Position numbers and translations under genes: made by a program. A DNA stretch of 64,000 bases from contig JAQBHI010000194.1 of assembly GCA_032127875.1 (NCBI GenBank), forward strand, positions 62,001-126,000, in the 5' to 3' direction. Positions 28,538 through 37,969 of this stretch are shown here, piece by piece (the first letter of the stretch is position 1; the number at the start of each line of letters is the position of its first letter). Source of the DNA: CADEEV01 sp032127875 (GTDB lineage Bacteria; Acidobacteriota; Vicinamibacteria; Fen-336). The notes under the pieces were generated by a model that saw only the letters and a program-made list of their open reading frames with translations, had not been told where the DNA came from and searched no databases.

Positions 28538-30618
28538 CACTCGACGCCCTGTTCCGCCCGCGTTCGGTCGCCGTGATCGGGGCTTCGCGCCGGCGCGGCT
28601 CGATCGGAGGCGAACTCTTCCACAACCTGGTGTCCTCGGGCTTCTCCGGTCCCGTCTATCCCGTCAACCCTTCGACCGATGCTGTCCAGTCGGTTCGAGC
28701 CTACCCGACGCTGGGGGCGATCCCGGGCGACGTCGATCTGGCCGTGCTCGTAGTGCCGCGAGCGAGCGTGCTGGCCGCGGTCGACGAGTGCGGAGCCAAG
28801 GGCGTCAAGGGCCTGGTCGTGATCACCGCGGGATTCGCGGAGACCGGCGCCGAGGGCAAGGCCCTCCAGGATGAAGTGCTGAAGCGGGTGCGGCGCCACG
28901 GCATGCGGATGCTCGGTCCCAATGGGCTCGGCCTGCTCAGCACCGCCACCAAGCTGAACGCCACCTTCACGCCGGTCTGGCCCCCGGCGGGCGACGTGGC
29001 CTTCTCTTCGCAGTCCGGCGCCCTGGGCGTCGCGATCCTCGAGCACGCCCGCGAGCTGGGCCTCGGCATCCACCACTTCGTCAGCGTCGGCAACAAGGCC
29101 GACGTCTCGGGCAACGACCTGCTCGAGTACTGGGAGCGGGACGAGGGCGTGCGTGTCATCCTGCTCTACCTTGAGAGCCTCGGGAACCCGCGCCGCTTCC
29201 TCGAGATCGCGCGCCGCGTCTCGCGCGTGAAGCCGATCCTGGTCGTGAAGAGCGGCCGCACGGAGGCCGGGGCCCGCGCGGCCTCCTCGCACACGGGCGC
29301 CCTTGCGGGGCTCGACGTGGCGGTGGACGCGCTCTTCGGCCAGGCCGGCGTCGTGCGCACGGACACCATCGAGGAGCTCTTCGATCTGGCTCTCTTCCTG
29401 GCACACCAGCCGGTGCCCCGTGGCGATCGGGTCGCGATCCTCACGAACGCCGGCGGGCCCGGGATCATGGCCTCGGACGCCTGCGAAAGCCGGCGCCTCG
29501 CGCTGGCCTCGCTGGCGCCTGCCACTGAAGCAGGGCTGCGCGCCTTTCTGCCCCCGGAGGCTTCGCTCCGCAACCCCGTGGACATGATCGCGAGCGCGAC
29601 GCCCGAGGCCTACGAGCGCGGCGTGAAGCTGCTGCTCGGGGACGATGGCGTGGACGCGCTGATGGTCCTCTTCGTGCCGCCGCTTCCCGAGCAAGCCGGC
29701 GCGGTCGCCGAGGCCATCCGCCGCGGGGCACTGGGCGCGAGCAAGCCGGTCATCACGTGCTTCATGGGCTTCCACGGTCTCGGCGACGACGCCTTGCGCC
29801 TGGCGAAGATCCCGTCCTACGCGTTCCCGGAGGCCGCGGCCGGCGCCCTGGCGCGAGCGGTGCAGTACGGCCGCTGGCGCGAGCGCCCGCACGGAAGTGT
29901 CGCGCTGCGCGGCCCCGTGTCCACTGCCGCGGCGCGCAAGATCGTGGCGCGGGGCCGGGGCGAGCGCTGGCTCGCGGCCTCGGAGGTCGCCTCCATCCTC
30001 GAGGCCTACGGCATCGCGACGCCCGCGTCCGGGTTCGCCGCCTCGGCCGCCGAGGCCGCGGCGCTCGCGGCCCGCATCGGCTTCCCCGTCGCCGTCAAGC
30101 TGGCATCGAAGACGCTCACCCACAAGAGCGACGTGGGCGGAGTGGTGCTGGACGTCGCGGACGAGGCGGGCGCACGCGCGGCGTTCGACGCTATCCGCGC
30201 GCGACTGGGGAGCGCCGGGCGCGCGAACGAGATGACGGGAGTCGTGATCCAGGCCATGGCGCCACGCGGCGTCGAGACGTTCGTGGGCGTCACGCAGGCC
30301 GCGGTCTACGGCCCGCTGCTCGGGTTCGGGCTCGGGGGTGTCGCGGTCGAGGTCTGGAAGGACGTCGTGTTCCGGGTCCACCCGCTCACCGACGTGGATG
30401 CTCGCGAGATGCTCGATCAGATCCGCGGCCGGGCGCTGCTCGACGGATTTCGCGGCAGCCCCGTGGCGGACCGCGAGGCGCTCGTGGACGCGCTGCTGCG
30501 GGTCAGCCGGCTGGCCGGCGAGCTGCCCGAGATCCGCGAGATGGACATCAATCCACTCGTGGCCTGCGCGCCCGGCCGGGGTGTCCTCGCCGTGGATGCC
30601 CGAATCCGAATCGGGTAA
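28534..30618 (+). CDS. ADP-forming acetyl-CoA synthetase (acyl-CoA ligase), fused alpha-beta
   Basis: A 694-residue NDP-forming acyl-CoA synthetase that converts acetyl-CoA, ADP and phosphate to acetate, ATP and CoA. The alpha part has a CoA-binding Rossmann domain (SVAVIGASRRRGSIGG), a ligase domain (SSQSGALGV) and the phosphohistidine region ASSHTGALAG (H253). The beta part (about 470-694) is an ATP-grasp domain (GFPVAVKLASKTLTHKSDVGGV, EMDINPLVA). The two parts are separate subunits in some archaea but fused here. The GTG start overlaps the flavoprotein stop as GTGA. With NifJ it gives pyruvate to acetate with substrate-level ATP. Acyl specificity is not visible. Confidence 0.92.
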   Translation: MTLDALFRPRSVAVIGASRRRGSIGGELFHNLVSSGFSGPVYPVNPSTDAVQSVRAYPTLGAIPGDVDLAVLVVPRASVLAAVDECGAKGVKGLVVITAGFAETGAEGKALQDEVLKRVRRHGMRMLGPNGLGLLSTATKLNATFTPVWPPAGDVAFSSQSGALGVAILEHARELGLGIHHFVSVGNKADVSGNDLLEYWERDEGVRVILLYLESLGNPRRFLEIARRVSRVKPILVVKSGRTEAGARAASSHTGALAGLDVAVDALFGQAGVVRTDTIEELFDLALFLAHQPVPRGDRVAILTNAGGPGIMASDACESRRLALASLAPATEAGLRAFLPPEASLRNPVDMIASATPEAYERGVKLLLGDDGVDALMVLFVPPLPEQAGAVAEAIRRGALGASKPVITCFMGFHGLGDDALRLAKIPSYAFPEAAAGALARAVQYGRWRERPHGSVALRGPVSTAAARKIVARGRGERWLAASEVASILEAYGIATPASGFAASAAEAAALAARIGFPVAVKLASKTLTHKSDVGGVVLDVADEAGARAAFDAIRARLGSAGRANEMTGVVIQAMAPRGVETFVGVTQAAVYGPLLGFGLGGVAVEVWKDVVFRVHPLTDVDAREMLDQIRGRALLDGFRGSPVADREALVDALLRVSRLAGELPEIREMDINPLVACAPGRGVLAVDARIRIG

Positions 30619-30633
30619 GGCGATCGACCTGAG

Positions 30634-31767
30634 CTACGCAGGCACAGCCGGCTCGTAGGAGCACCAGGGGTCCGTCTCGAAGGCGTCGCCGGTCAGGCCG
30701 AAGGCGCGGGAGCGGGAGCCGCCGCAGATCTGCCGGAACTCGCAGCGGCCGCAGCGGCCCATCAGCAGGTCCGGGCTGCGGAGGCGGCGGAACAGATCGG
30801 ACGAACGGTACGCCTCCGCGAGCCCCAGCTCCCGCACGTTGCCCACCGTGAGGGGAAGGAAGCCGCTCGGGAAGATCTCGCCCCGGTGCGAGACGAACAG
30901 GAATCCCTTTCCCGAGTTGACTCCGCGGGGCGCGAGCCCGACGCTGTGCCCGGGGCCCTCGGACTGCGTGAGCATGGGGGGCATCACCGCGGGAGCGTCG
31001 AGCCGCGGCTGCGCTCCGGCCAGACGCCGCTCGCGCTGGGCCACGTGGCGGCGGTAGTGGGGCGCTTCGGTGACCTTGACAATGAAGCGGCCTTTCTTCT
31101 GGACCCGGTAGATCACCTCGAACAGCTTCTCGCACTCCGAGGCCGTGAGGCCCTGGAGGACGCTGCCCCGGCCGGTGGGCACCAGGAAGAAGACTTCCCA
31201 GAAGACGACGCCCAAGCCCTGCACGAACTCCGCCATCTTCTCGCAGTGGGGAGCCGTCTCGCCGCACACGGTGCTGTTGATCTGGAGAGGGAGGCCCTCG
31301 GCATGCGCCCAGGCCACGGCCTGGAGCGTCCTCGCGAAGGCGCCCGGCACGCCCCGAAAGGCGTCGTGTCTCTCGGCTTCGGGGAACTCCAGGCTGAGAG
31401 CCATCTGGTCGAGGCCCGCCTGCTTCAGGCCTCGCACAAGGTCCCGCGTGAGGCAGTCGGTGGCCGCCGGGATCGTGGCGGTCCGGAGACCCTGGGCCTT
31501 CCCGTATCGCACCAGCTCGAAGAGGTCGGGGCGATTCACGGGGTCCCCGCCGCTCAGCACCAGGAGCGGGGTTCCCATCTCCGCCACCTCGCGGATCACC
31601 CGCCTGCCCTCCTCGGTGGTGAGCTCCCAGGGGTCGCGCCCCGGGCTCGCCGAGGCCCGACAGTGGCGGCACGCGAGCGCGCACGCCTGCGTGGTCTCCC
31701 AGATAACGAGGAACGGCGCCAGATTGAAATCCACCGTCGCTGGCATTCCCGGCCGGGAGAGGCTCAT
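30634..31767 (-). CDS. Radical SAM/SPASM protein
   Basis: A 377-residue iron-sulfur enzyme. The SAM-cluster motif is CALACRHC (C29, C33, C36), followed by LVLSGGDPVNRPDL. A C-terminal SPASM/twitch-like region has CGRCEFRQICGG and a later WCSYEP, enough cysteines for an auxiliary cluster. It resembles the TIGR04053/AhbD-like group, members of which modify peptides or decarboxylate haem precursors; I cannot choose. The ATG at 31767 has AAGGGA just upstream, although spacing is short. The frame stays open to 32151, but that would overlap the divergent arsR gene. No short precursor peptide gene was noticed next to it. Confidence 0.8.
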   Translation of the reverse strand: MSLSRPGMPATVDFNLAPFLVIWETTQACALACRHCRASASPGRDPWELTTEEGRRVIREVAEMGTPLLVLSGGDPVNRPDLFELVRYGKAQGLRTATIPAATDCLTRDLVRGLKQAGLDQMALSLEFPEAERHDAFRGVPGAFARTLQAVAWAHAEGLPLQINSTVCGETAPHCEKMAEFVQGLGVVFWEVFFLVPTGRGSVLQGLTASECEKLFEVIYRVQKKGRFIVKVTEAPHYRRHVAQRERRLAGAQPRLDAPAVMPPMLTQSEGPGHSVGLAPRGVNSGKGFLFVSHRGEIFPSGFLPLTVGNVRELGLAEAYRSSDLFRRLRSPDLLMGRCGRCEFRQICGGSRSRAFGLTGDAFETDPWCSYEPAVPA

Positions 31768-31954
31768 TGTCCCTTGATTCTTTGCAATCGATGTGCCTGC
31801 TCGGATCCCGCGCGCAGCCGGGCCGGCTGCCGCCGCGGCCAACACTACGTGCCGGATCGGCGTGCCCGGTGCCGATGGCGGCGCAAACATTTCGGCGCTC
31901 CTCTCTCCCGGAATCTCCTGGTTCCGAGCGGCCGTGGACCTTCCCACGGGCCTC

Positions 31955-31990
31955 TTGACGATCTCTCTGCGCACATGCGAATATTCGCAT
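31955..31990 (+). promoter_or_regulatory. arsR promoter and ArsR operator
   Basis: TTGACG (31955-31960) and GAATAT (31979-31984) are 18 bases apart. The -10 lies inside a perfect 16-bp palindrome, ATGCGAATATTCGCAT (31975-31990), which ends 2 bases before the arsR ATG. Such AT-rich palindromes over a promoter are usual ArsR-family operators, so this is very probably the autoregulatory site of the efflux operon. It may also affect the divergent radical SAM gene. Confidence 0.75.
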
Positions 31991-31992
31991 AT

Positions 31993-32343
31993 ATGGTCAC
32001 AGAAGAGCTGATCCCATTCGTCGCGGCTCGCTTCAAGCTGCTGGGCGATCCGGCGCGCTTGTCCCTCCTGGCCGCGCTCCAGGCCGGAGAGAGGACCGTC
32101 ACCGAGCTGGCCCGTAGCCTCGGCCGCAGCCAGCCCAATGTCTCGCAACACCTGGCGTCCCTGTCCCGGGCTGGCGTGGTGGCGGCCCGGCGTGACGGCA
32201 ACCGCGTCTTCTATCGCAACGCCGACCCTTTCGTCGCGCGCCTGTGTGAAACGGTCTGCGCCAGCATCACGGCCCGTCTCCGCGCCGATGCCCTTCGGCT
32301 CGGACCACCCCCGGCTCGGCGGGGCAAGAGGAGCGTGGCATGA
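31993..32343 (+). CDS. ArsR-family transcriptional repressor
   Basis: A 116-residue winged-helix regulator: ARFKLLGDPARLSLLAALQAGERTV, the recognition-helix region LGRSQPNVSQHLASLSRAGVV, and the wing ARRDGNRVFYRN. The classical alpha-3 metal site CxCxxC is absent. The only cysteines are C85 and C89 in the last helix (LCETVC), which could form an alpha-5 metal or thiol-redox sensor. A perfect palindrome covers the promoter just upstream. It is first gene of an operon with TolC, adaptor, RND pump and DUF2892 genes, overlapping tolC as ATGA. An upstream in-frame ATG at 31975 lies within the operator. Confidence 0.9.
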   Translation: MVTEELIPFVAARFKLLGDPARLSLLAALQAGERTVTELARSLGRSQPNVSQHLASLSRAGVVAARRDGNRVFYRNADPFVARLCETVCASITARLRADALRLGPPPARRGKRSVA

Positions 32344-33674
32344 TGAGGCGTCGTGCGATGGTCCTCGGGTCAGGCCTTGGCGCGCTGGCGTTCGCCGCCG
32401 TCGTTGGCGCGGCCGAGGAGACGCCCCTCACCCTCGCTCAGGCGCTCGACACGGCCGCGGAGCGCAACCCCGAGGCGTGGGCGGCTCGGGAACGCTCGTC
32501 GGCCCAGGAGGCGCGGACCGCGGCTGCCGGCCGTCTGCTGTGGCCCCGTTTGACACTTTCCTCCGGCTGGTCCTGGACCGACACGCCGGCCGCCGTCTTC
32601 GCTCGAAAGCTGAACGCGGGGAGGTTCGCCGCCGAGGACTTCGCGATCGAGCGGCTGAACGATCCCGGGGGGCTCTCACACATCGGAAGCTCGCTCGTGC
32701 TCGAGGCTCCGGTGGACCTGTCCGGACGCGTCGCGGCGCTGCGCGACCAACAGAAGTCCCTCGCCGGCGCGTCGGTGTCGATGGCCACCGAAACGGCTCG
32801 GGACGTCAGGTTCCGCGTAGTGGAGGCGTACTGGCGCGCGGCCGTAGCTCGCCGCGCCGTTTCGGTCACCGAGCAGGCCCTGGCGGGGGCCCGCGCCCGT
32901 GAGAAGGACGTCGAGGCTCGCGTGGCGGCCGGCTCGGCTCTCCCCGCCGATCTGCTGCGAGCTCGCGCGCGGCGCCGGGAGCGCGAAGCCGATGCGGCCG
33001 CGAAGCGCGGCGAGGCACGGATCGCGTCGGCCATTCTGGGCCGCCTTCTGGGAGCACCCGAGGGTATGAGCTTCGTCCCCTCCGACGCCGTGCCGGATCC
33101 GGCGCCTCTCGCCCGGTCCGAGGCCGAGTGGATCGCGCGGGCCCGGGCGTCGAGGCCGGCCCTCGATGCCGTCCGTCAGCGTCTGGAGGGCGCGCGCCTC
33201 GGGGCGCGAGCCGAGCGCCGTGCCGGATATCCCGAACTGGGCATGATCGCCCAGCTCCAGGACGACCGCATCGGCGGCTCGGGCGGCAGCCTGTCCAGCA
33301 GCGTCGGGGCGCAGTTCCGCTGGAGCGCAATCGACGCCACGCGTGGCAAGCGCGTCGCGGCCGCCGAGGCCGAGGCTCGCGCGGCGGAACAGGAGCTGCG
33401 CGCTGCGGCCGACCAGATCCGCCTCGAAGCGGAGATCGCCTACCGCCGCTCGGAAGCCGCCCGCGAGGCTCAGGTCGCGGCAGCGGGCGGCACGGCCGAA
33501 GGCCGCGAAGCCTTACGCGTGATCCAGGAGAGGCGTCAGGCCGGGATCGCGACGCTGACCGACGAGCTCGAGACCGAGGCGGCCAGCCTCGCGGCCGAGC
33601 TGCGTGAGCTTCAGGCGGCGGCCGAAGCCGCCATTGCCGACGCGGCCCTCGTGCGGGCGGCAGGAGATCTATGA
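32340..33674 (+). CDS. TolC-family outer-membrane efflux protein
   Basis: A 444-residue outer-membrane channel subunit with a signal peptide ending near AAVVGAA-EE. The two repeats of the OEP family are visible through their heptad helical segments, for example VSVTEQALAGARAREKDVEARV and RVIQERRQAGIATLTDELETEAASLAAEL. LTLAQALDTAAERNPE opens the mature protein. As a trimer it would carry the substrate across the outer membrane for the RND pump coded downstream. It overlaps arsR and the adaptor gene by 4 bases each, both as ATGA. Confidence 0.88.
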   Translation: MMRRRAMVLGSGLGALAFAAVVGAAEETPLTLAQALDTAAERNPEAWAARERSSAQEARTAAAGRLLWPRLTLSSGWSWTDTPAAVFARKLNAGRFAAEDFAIERLNDPGGLSHIGSSLVLEAPVDLSGRVAALRDQQKSLAGASVSMATETARDVRFRVVEAYWRAAVARRAVSVTEQALAGARAREKDVEARVAAGSALPADLLRARARRREREADAAAKRGEARIASAILGRLLGAPEGMSFVPSDAVPDPAPLARSEAEWIARARASRPALDAVRQRLEGARLGARAERRAGYPELGMIAQLQDDRIGGSGGSLSSSVGAQFRWSAIDATRGKRVAAAEAEARAAEQELRAAADQIRLEAEIAYRRSEAAREAQVAAAGGTAEGREALRVIQERRQAGIATLTDELETEAASLAAELRELQAAAEAAIADAALVRAAGDL

Positions 33675-34711
33675 TGAAAGCCCCGCTGCCCTGGGTTGCC
33701 CTGGCCGTCGTGCTGTCGGCGTCGGCCTGCGGCAGGCCTGAGCAGGCTCCCGCCCCGCCCAGAGCCACCGAATCGGCGAGGCCTGTGGCCACGGTCGCCG
33801 TGGTTTCGGCCGAGCCCGGAGAAACCACGGTGGCCGTGTCCGCCAGCATCCGGGCCCGCCAACACGCGTCCCTCGCGGCGCGGGTGCCAGCCTCCGTGGT
33901 CGAGCTTCCCTACAGGGAAGGCGAACGAGTGGCCGCGGGAGCCGTGGTGGTGCGCCTCGACGCCGTCGCCTTGCGCTCGGCCGTCGAGGCTGCCGAGGCC
34001 GCCGATCGTGCGGCCGCGGCGGAGCAGGCGCGCATGGAGTCGCTGAGGAGCCGCGATGCCGCCACGACCCGCGAAAGCGAGGACGCAGTGGCGCGTGCGT
34101 CGGCGGCCCACGCCGCGCTCCTCGCCGCGCGGGACAATCTGGCCTACGCCGTTCTTCGCGCGCCCTTCGCCGGCGTCGTGGCTTCGCGCGCGGCGCACGT
34201 CGGCGACGTGGCCGCTCCGGGAGCCACCCTCATCGAGATCGAGGGCGACGCCGGCCACGAGCTGCTGGCAACCCTCGACCCCGCTCAGGCGAGCGCGCTG
34301 AGCGTTGGCGCGACGCTGGAGGTTTTCGTCGACGGGATCGCCGAAGGGCAGACGGCACGCGTCACCGCCCTGTCTCCCGCCGCGGATCCCACCACCCACC
34401 GCTTTGAGGTCAGGGCCAGCCTGCCCGCCGCTACCGGCCTCAGGTCCGGCCTCTTTGCGCGCCTTGCCGTGCCCTCACGGGATTCGGAGGCTCGGCTCCT
34501 CGTGCCGTCGTCGGCGCTGTTCGCGCGCGGGGGACTCACCGGAGTCTTCGTCGTACAGGACGGCAGAGCGCTGCTCCGTTGGGTGGCCCCCGGCGCGCCT
34601 TCCGAAGGCCAGACAGAGATCCGCGCCGGCCTGGCGCGCGGTGAGCGCATCGCCCTCGATCCCGCGGACCTCGAAGACGGAGGGGCGGTCGTCGAGCGGC
34701 CAAGATCGTGA
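33671..34711 (+). CDS. RND efflux periplasmic adaptor (membrane fusion lipoprotein)
   Basis: A 346-residue adaptor. A hydrophobic leader ends SASAC (Cys at about 20), consistent with a lipoprotein. After about residue 55 come the lipoyl half-motif (SLAARVPASVVELPYREGERVAAGAVVVRLD), an alpha-hairpin rich in Ala/Glu/Arg (about 95-160), and the second lipoyl half (LRAPFAGVVASRAAHVGDVAAPGATLIEIE). Beta-barrel and membrane-proximal domains follow. It joins the RND pump to TolC. GGAG precedes the ATG. It overlaps tolC and the pump gene by 4 bases. Confidence 0.9.
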   Translation: MMKAPLPWVALAVVLSASACGRPEQAPAPPRATESARPVATVAVVSAEPGETTVAVSASIRARQHASLAARVPASVVELPYREGERVAAGAVVVRLDAVALRSAVEAAEAADRAAAAEQARMESLRSRDAATTRESEDAVARASAAHAALLAARDNLAYAVLRAPFAGVVASRAAHVGDVAAPGATLIEIEGDAGHELLATLDPAQASALSVGATLEVFVDGIAEGQTARVTALSPAADPTTHRFEVRASLPAATGLRSGLFARLAVPSRDSEARLLVPSSALFARGGLTGVFVVQDGRALLRWVAPGAPSEGQTEIRAGLARGERIALDPADLEDGGAVVERPRS

Positions 34712-37700
34712 CGCCAGGCATCGGAATCGCCGGGCGCATTGCCCGCGCCTTCATCGACAGCAAGCTCACTCCCCTCTTCATCGCCTCGGCGCTCGGCCTG
34801 GGCGTCCTGGCTCTCATGTCCACGCCACGAGAAGAGGAGCCGCAGATCCGCGTGCCGATGGTCGACGTGACGGTGGCGTGGCCGGGCGCGGAGCCGGCCG
34901 AGGTCGAAACGCGTGTCGTCGGGCCAATCGAGCGCGCCATGTGGGGCCTCTCGGGAGTCGAGCACGTCTACTCGACCGCGCGCCAGGGCTCGGCGCTCGT
35001 GACGGTGCGCTTTCGCGTGGGGGAGTCCAACGAGGAGAGCCTGGTCAAGGTCCACGAACGGCTCTCGGCCCTCGGCGGAGGTCTGCCGCAGGACGCGCTC
35101 CCGCCGGCCGTGGAGCTGCACTCCATCGACGACGTTCCGTTCCTGACCCTGACGCTGTGGGGCAGAGGCTTCACGAGCGACGCCCTCCGACCCATCGCCG
35201 CGGAGCTCGCCCAGGAGCTCTCCGAGGTTCCCGAGACGAGCCAGGCCTACCTCATCGGAGGCCAGCCCAGGGTCGTGCGCGTGGAGCCCGACCCGGACCG
35301 CATGGCCGCCGCCGGCATCTCGTGGGCCCGGCTCACGGGAGCGCTCCAGTCCGCGTCCGCGATCCAGAGCGCCGGCACGAGCGTACGAGGCAACCGAGAG
35401 ATCCGTGTGGATACCGGGCCGCTGTTCGAAAGCGCTCGCGACGTGGAGCAAGTGGTCCTCGACGTGCGCGACGGCCGGCCAGTCTACCTCTCGAGCGTGG
35501 CCCGCGTGATAGACGGTCCGGGCGAGGCGCGGGACGCCGTCTTCCATTCGACGGGACCGGCCGCGGGCAGCGCCGCGGCTTCAGGCGGCGAGGTCCCCGC
35601 GGTCACCATCGCCCTCGCGAAGCGGCCCGGGGCCAACGCCACACAGCTCGCCGACGCCGTCCTCGCCAAGCTCGAGCGACTGCGCCCTCGCCTGCTCCCG
35701 GCTGACATCCACGTGGAGGTGACACGCAACTACGGCCAGACCGCCGAAGACAAGTCTTCCGAGCTGGTCGACCACCTGCTCATCGCCACGCTCTCCGTGG
35801 CGGCCCTGATCGCACTCGCCATGGGCTGGCGCAGCGGCCTCGTGGTTCTCATCGCCGTGCCCGTGACGCTGGCGCTGACCCTGGCCATCTACGCCCTCGC
35901 CGGTTACACCCTGAATCGCGTGACGCTCTTCGCCTTGATCTTCTCTATCGGCATTCTCGTCGATGACGCCATCGTCGTGGTCGAGAACATCGAGCGTCAC
36001 TACCGGGAGCGGCCGGGGGAGTCGCTGCGCCTGGTGGCGGTCCTCGCCGTGGACGAGGTCGGCAACCCGACGATCCTGGCCACCTTCACCGTGATCGCCG
36101 CGATCCTGCCCATGGCCTTCGTCGGCGGCCTGATGGGCCCGTACATGCGCCCCATCCCCATGGGCGCCTCGGCGGCGATGCTGTTCTCCCTCGCCGTGGC
36201 CTTCATCGTCTCTCCCTGGGCCGCGTATCGCATCTTCCGCCGCCGCGCGGAGCCTGAGGGCGGGGCGCACAAGGCAGAGGGATCCACGACCCGTCTGTAT
36301 CGCCGCGCGATGGGCGCCCTGGTGAGTCGGCCGCGGGTGCGCTGGGCCTTCTTCGCGAGCGTAACCGGGGTCCTGGTGGCGTCGATCTCCCTGATGGGCT
36401 TCGGCCTCGTCAAGGTCAAGATGCTCCCCTTCGACAACAAGAGCGAGCTTCAGGTCCTGGTCGACCACGACGCCGGAACGCCCCTCGAAGTGACCCTCGA
36501 GACGGCCCGGGAGATGAACCGCTACCTCGTGAGCGTTCCCGAAGTGGTGAACGTCCAGCTCTACGCGGGGGCGGCCGCGCCCTTCAACTTCAACGGCCTC
36601 GTGCGTCACTACTTCCTTCGGCGCGCGCCCTCCATGGCGGACCTCCAAGTGAACTTCGTCTCCAAGAAGGAGCGGAGCGCGCAAAGCCACGACCTCGCGA
36701 AGCGGCTTCGCCCGGCGCTGGTGGAGATCGCCCGCCATCGCGGCGCACGCGTGAAGGTCGTCGAGATTCCACCGGGGCCGCCCGTCCTGGACACCCTGGT
36801 CGCCGAGGTTTACGGTCCGTCCGCGGAGCAGCGCGAGGCCCTGGCCCACACCCTCCGCGGTCTCTTCGAGACGACGGCCGGGATCGTGGACGTGAACGAC
36901 TCCCTCGAAGCCGCCCGGCCGCGGGTCCGTGTCGTGCTGGACCGGGAGCGGGCGGGCCTCAAGGGCATCGCGCCGGCCGTCGCCCTCGAGGCGATCGCCG
37001 GCCCCGGCGCCGGCCGCCAGCTGGCGCGTCTGTCTGCGCCGGCCGCCCGCGAGCCTGTACCCGTGAGCGTGCGCCTCTCGGCCGCCGATCGCGCCGACCT
37101 GGCGCGACGGCTGGCGCTGCGGGTGGACGCCGCTGGCGGTGCGCAGGTCGCCCTCACAGAGCTGACGCGGGTGGAGCGCGTACCCGAGCCTCAACCGGTC
37201 GTTCACAAGGACCTGAAGCCCGTGGTGTACGTCTTCGGCGACCTGGCCGGCGAGCGCGAGAGCCCCATCTACGCCCTCTCAGCCCTGAACGAGAAGATCG
37301 ACGCTCTGCGCCTGGCCGACGGGACGTCGGTGGAGCGCTACTCGGTGGAGGCCCCCGAGACCTCGGACAGGCTGGCCCTCAAGTGGGACGGCGAGTGGCA
37401 GATCACCTACGAGGTGTTCCGCGACTTGGGCATCGCCTTCGCGGTTGTGCTGGTCCTGATCGCCATCCTGGTCATCGGCTGGTTCCAGTCCTTCGCGGTG
37501 CCGCTCGCGATCCTGCTGCCCATCCCGCTCTCGCTGGTGGGGATCATTCCGGGCCACTGGCTGATGGGCGCGTTCTTCACAGCCACGTCGATGATCGGCT
37601 TCATCGCTGGCGCCGGCATCATCGTCCGGAACTCGATCATCCTCGTCGACTTCATCGAACTCAAGCTCAGGCAGGGGATGCCCCTCGAAGAAGCCGTGGT

Positions 37701-37929
37701 CGAAGCCGGCGCCGTCCGCTTCCGGCCGATGCTCCTGACGGCCGCGGCCGTCGTCGTGGGCGCCCTGGTGATCCTCTTCGACCCCATCTTCCAGGGGCTC
37801 GCCCTCAGCCTGATGGCGGGGGAAGTGGCCGCCACGTTGCTCTCGCGGATGGCCGTGCCGGTGGCCTACTACCTGATCGCCCGCGGCGGCCGCGCCGCGG
37901 CTCTGCGCGCCGAGGGGCTCGCCCCATGA
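34708..37929 (+). CDS. RND-family efflux pump (AcrB/MdtB-like permease)
   Basis: A 1073-residue inner-membrane proton-driven exporter with twelve expected transmembrane segments in two halves, each with a large periplasmic loop. TM4 has GILVDDAIVVVENIE, with the paired aspartates that relay protons. The C-terminal half ends in IGFIAGAGIIVRNSIILVDFIE and a last hydrophobic block. The TM4 motif resembles the multidrug branch more than the metal (CzcA) branch. The loop sequence is divergent and substrate cannot be read. The GTG start overlaps the adaptor stop as GTGA. Confidence 0.93.
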   Translation: MTPGIGIAGRIARAFIDSKLTPLFIASALGLGVLALMSTPREEEPQIRVPMVDVTVAWPGAEPAEVETRVVGPIERAMWGLSGVEHVYSTARQGSALVTVRFRVGESNEESLVKVHERLSALGGGLPQDALPPAVELHSIDDVPFLTLTLWGRGFTSDALRPIAAELAQELSEVPETSQAYLIGGQPRVVRVEPDPDRMAAAGISWARLTGALQSASAIQSAGTSVRGNREIRVDTGPLFESARDVEQVVLDVRDGRPVYLSSVARVIDGPGEARDAVFHSTGPAAGSAAASGGEVPAVTIALAKRPGANATQLADAVLAKLERLRPRLLPADIHVEVTRNYGQTAEDKSSELVDHLLIATLSVAALIALAMGWRSGLVVLIAVPVTLALTLAIYALAGYTLNRVTLFALIFSIGILVDDAIVVVENIERHYRERPGESLRLVAVLAVDEVGNPTILATFTVIAAILPMAFVGGLMGPYMRPIPMGASAAMLFSLAVAFIVSPWAAYRIFRRRAEPEGGAHKAEGSTTRLYRRAMGALVSRPRVRWAFFASVTGVLVASISLMGFGLVKVKMLPFDNKSELQVLVDHDAGTPLEVTLETAREMNRYLVSVPEVVNVQLYAGAAAPFNFNGLVRHYFLRRAPSMADLQVNFVSKKERSAQSHDLAKRLRPALVEIARHRGARVKVVEIPPGPPVLDTLVAEVYGPSAEQREALAHTLRGLFETTAGIVDVNDSLEAARPRVRVVLDRERAGLKGIAPAVALEAIAGPGAGRQLARLSAPAAREPVPVSVRLSAADRADLARRLALRVDAAGGAQVALTELTRVERVPEPQPVVHKDLKPVVYVFGDLAGERESPIYALSALNEKIDALRLADGTSVERYSVEAPETSDRLALKWDGEWQITYEVFRDLGIAFAVVLVLIAILVIGWFQSFAVPLAILLPIPLSLVGIIPGHWLMGAFFTATSMIGFIAGAGIIVRNSIILVDFIELKLRQGMPLEEAVVEAGAVRFRPMLLTAAAVVVGALVILFDPIFQGLALSLMAGEVAATLLSRMAVPVAYYLIARGGRAAALRAEGLAP

Positions 37930-37969
37930 CGCGCGCGGCCCTCGTCTCTCACTCTGATTGGAGGTCGTC

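Noticed and set aside
30634..32151. 505-codon version of the radical SAM gene
   Set aside because: The extra 128 codons overlap the divergent arsR gene and its operator and have no homology.
35581..37206. A 541-codon minus-strand frame opposite the RND pump
   Set aside because: His/Arg/Gly-rich shadow sequence without motifs.
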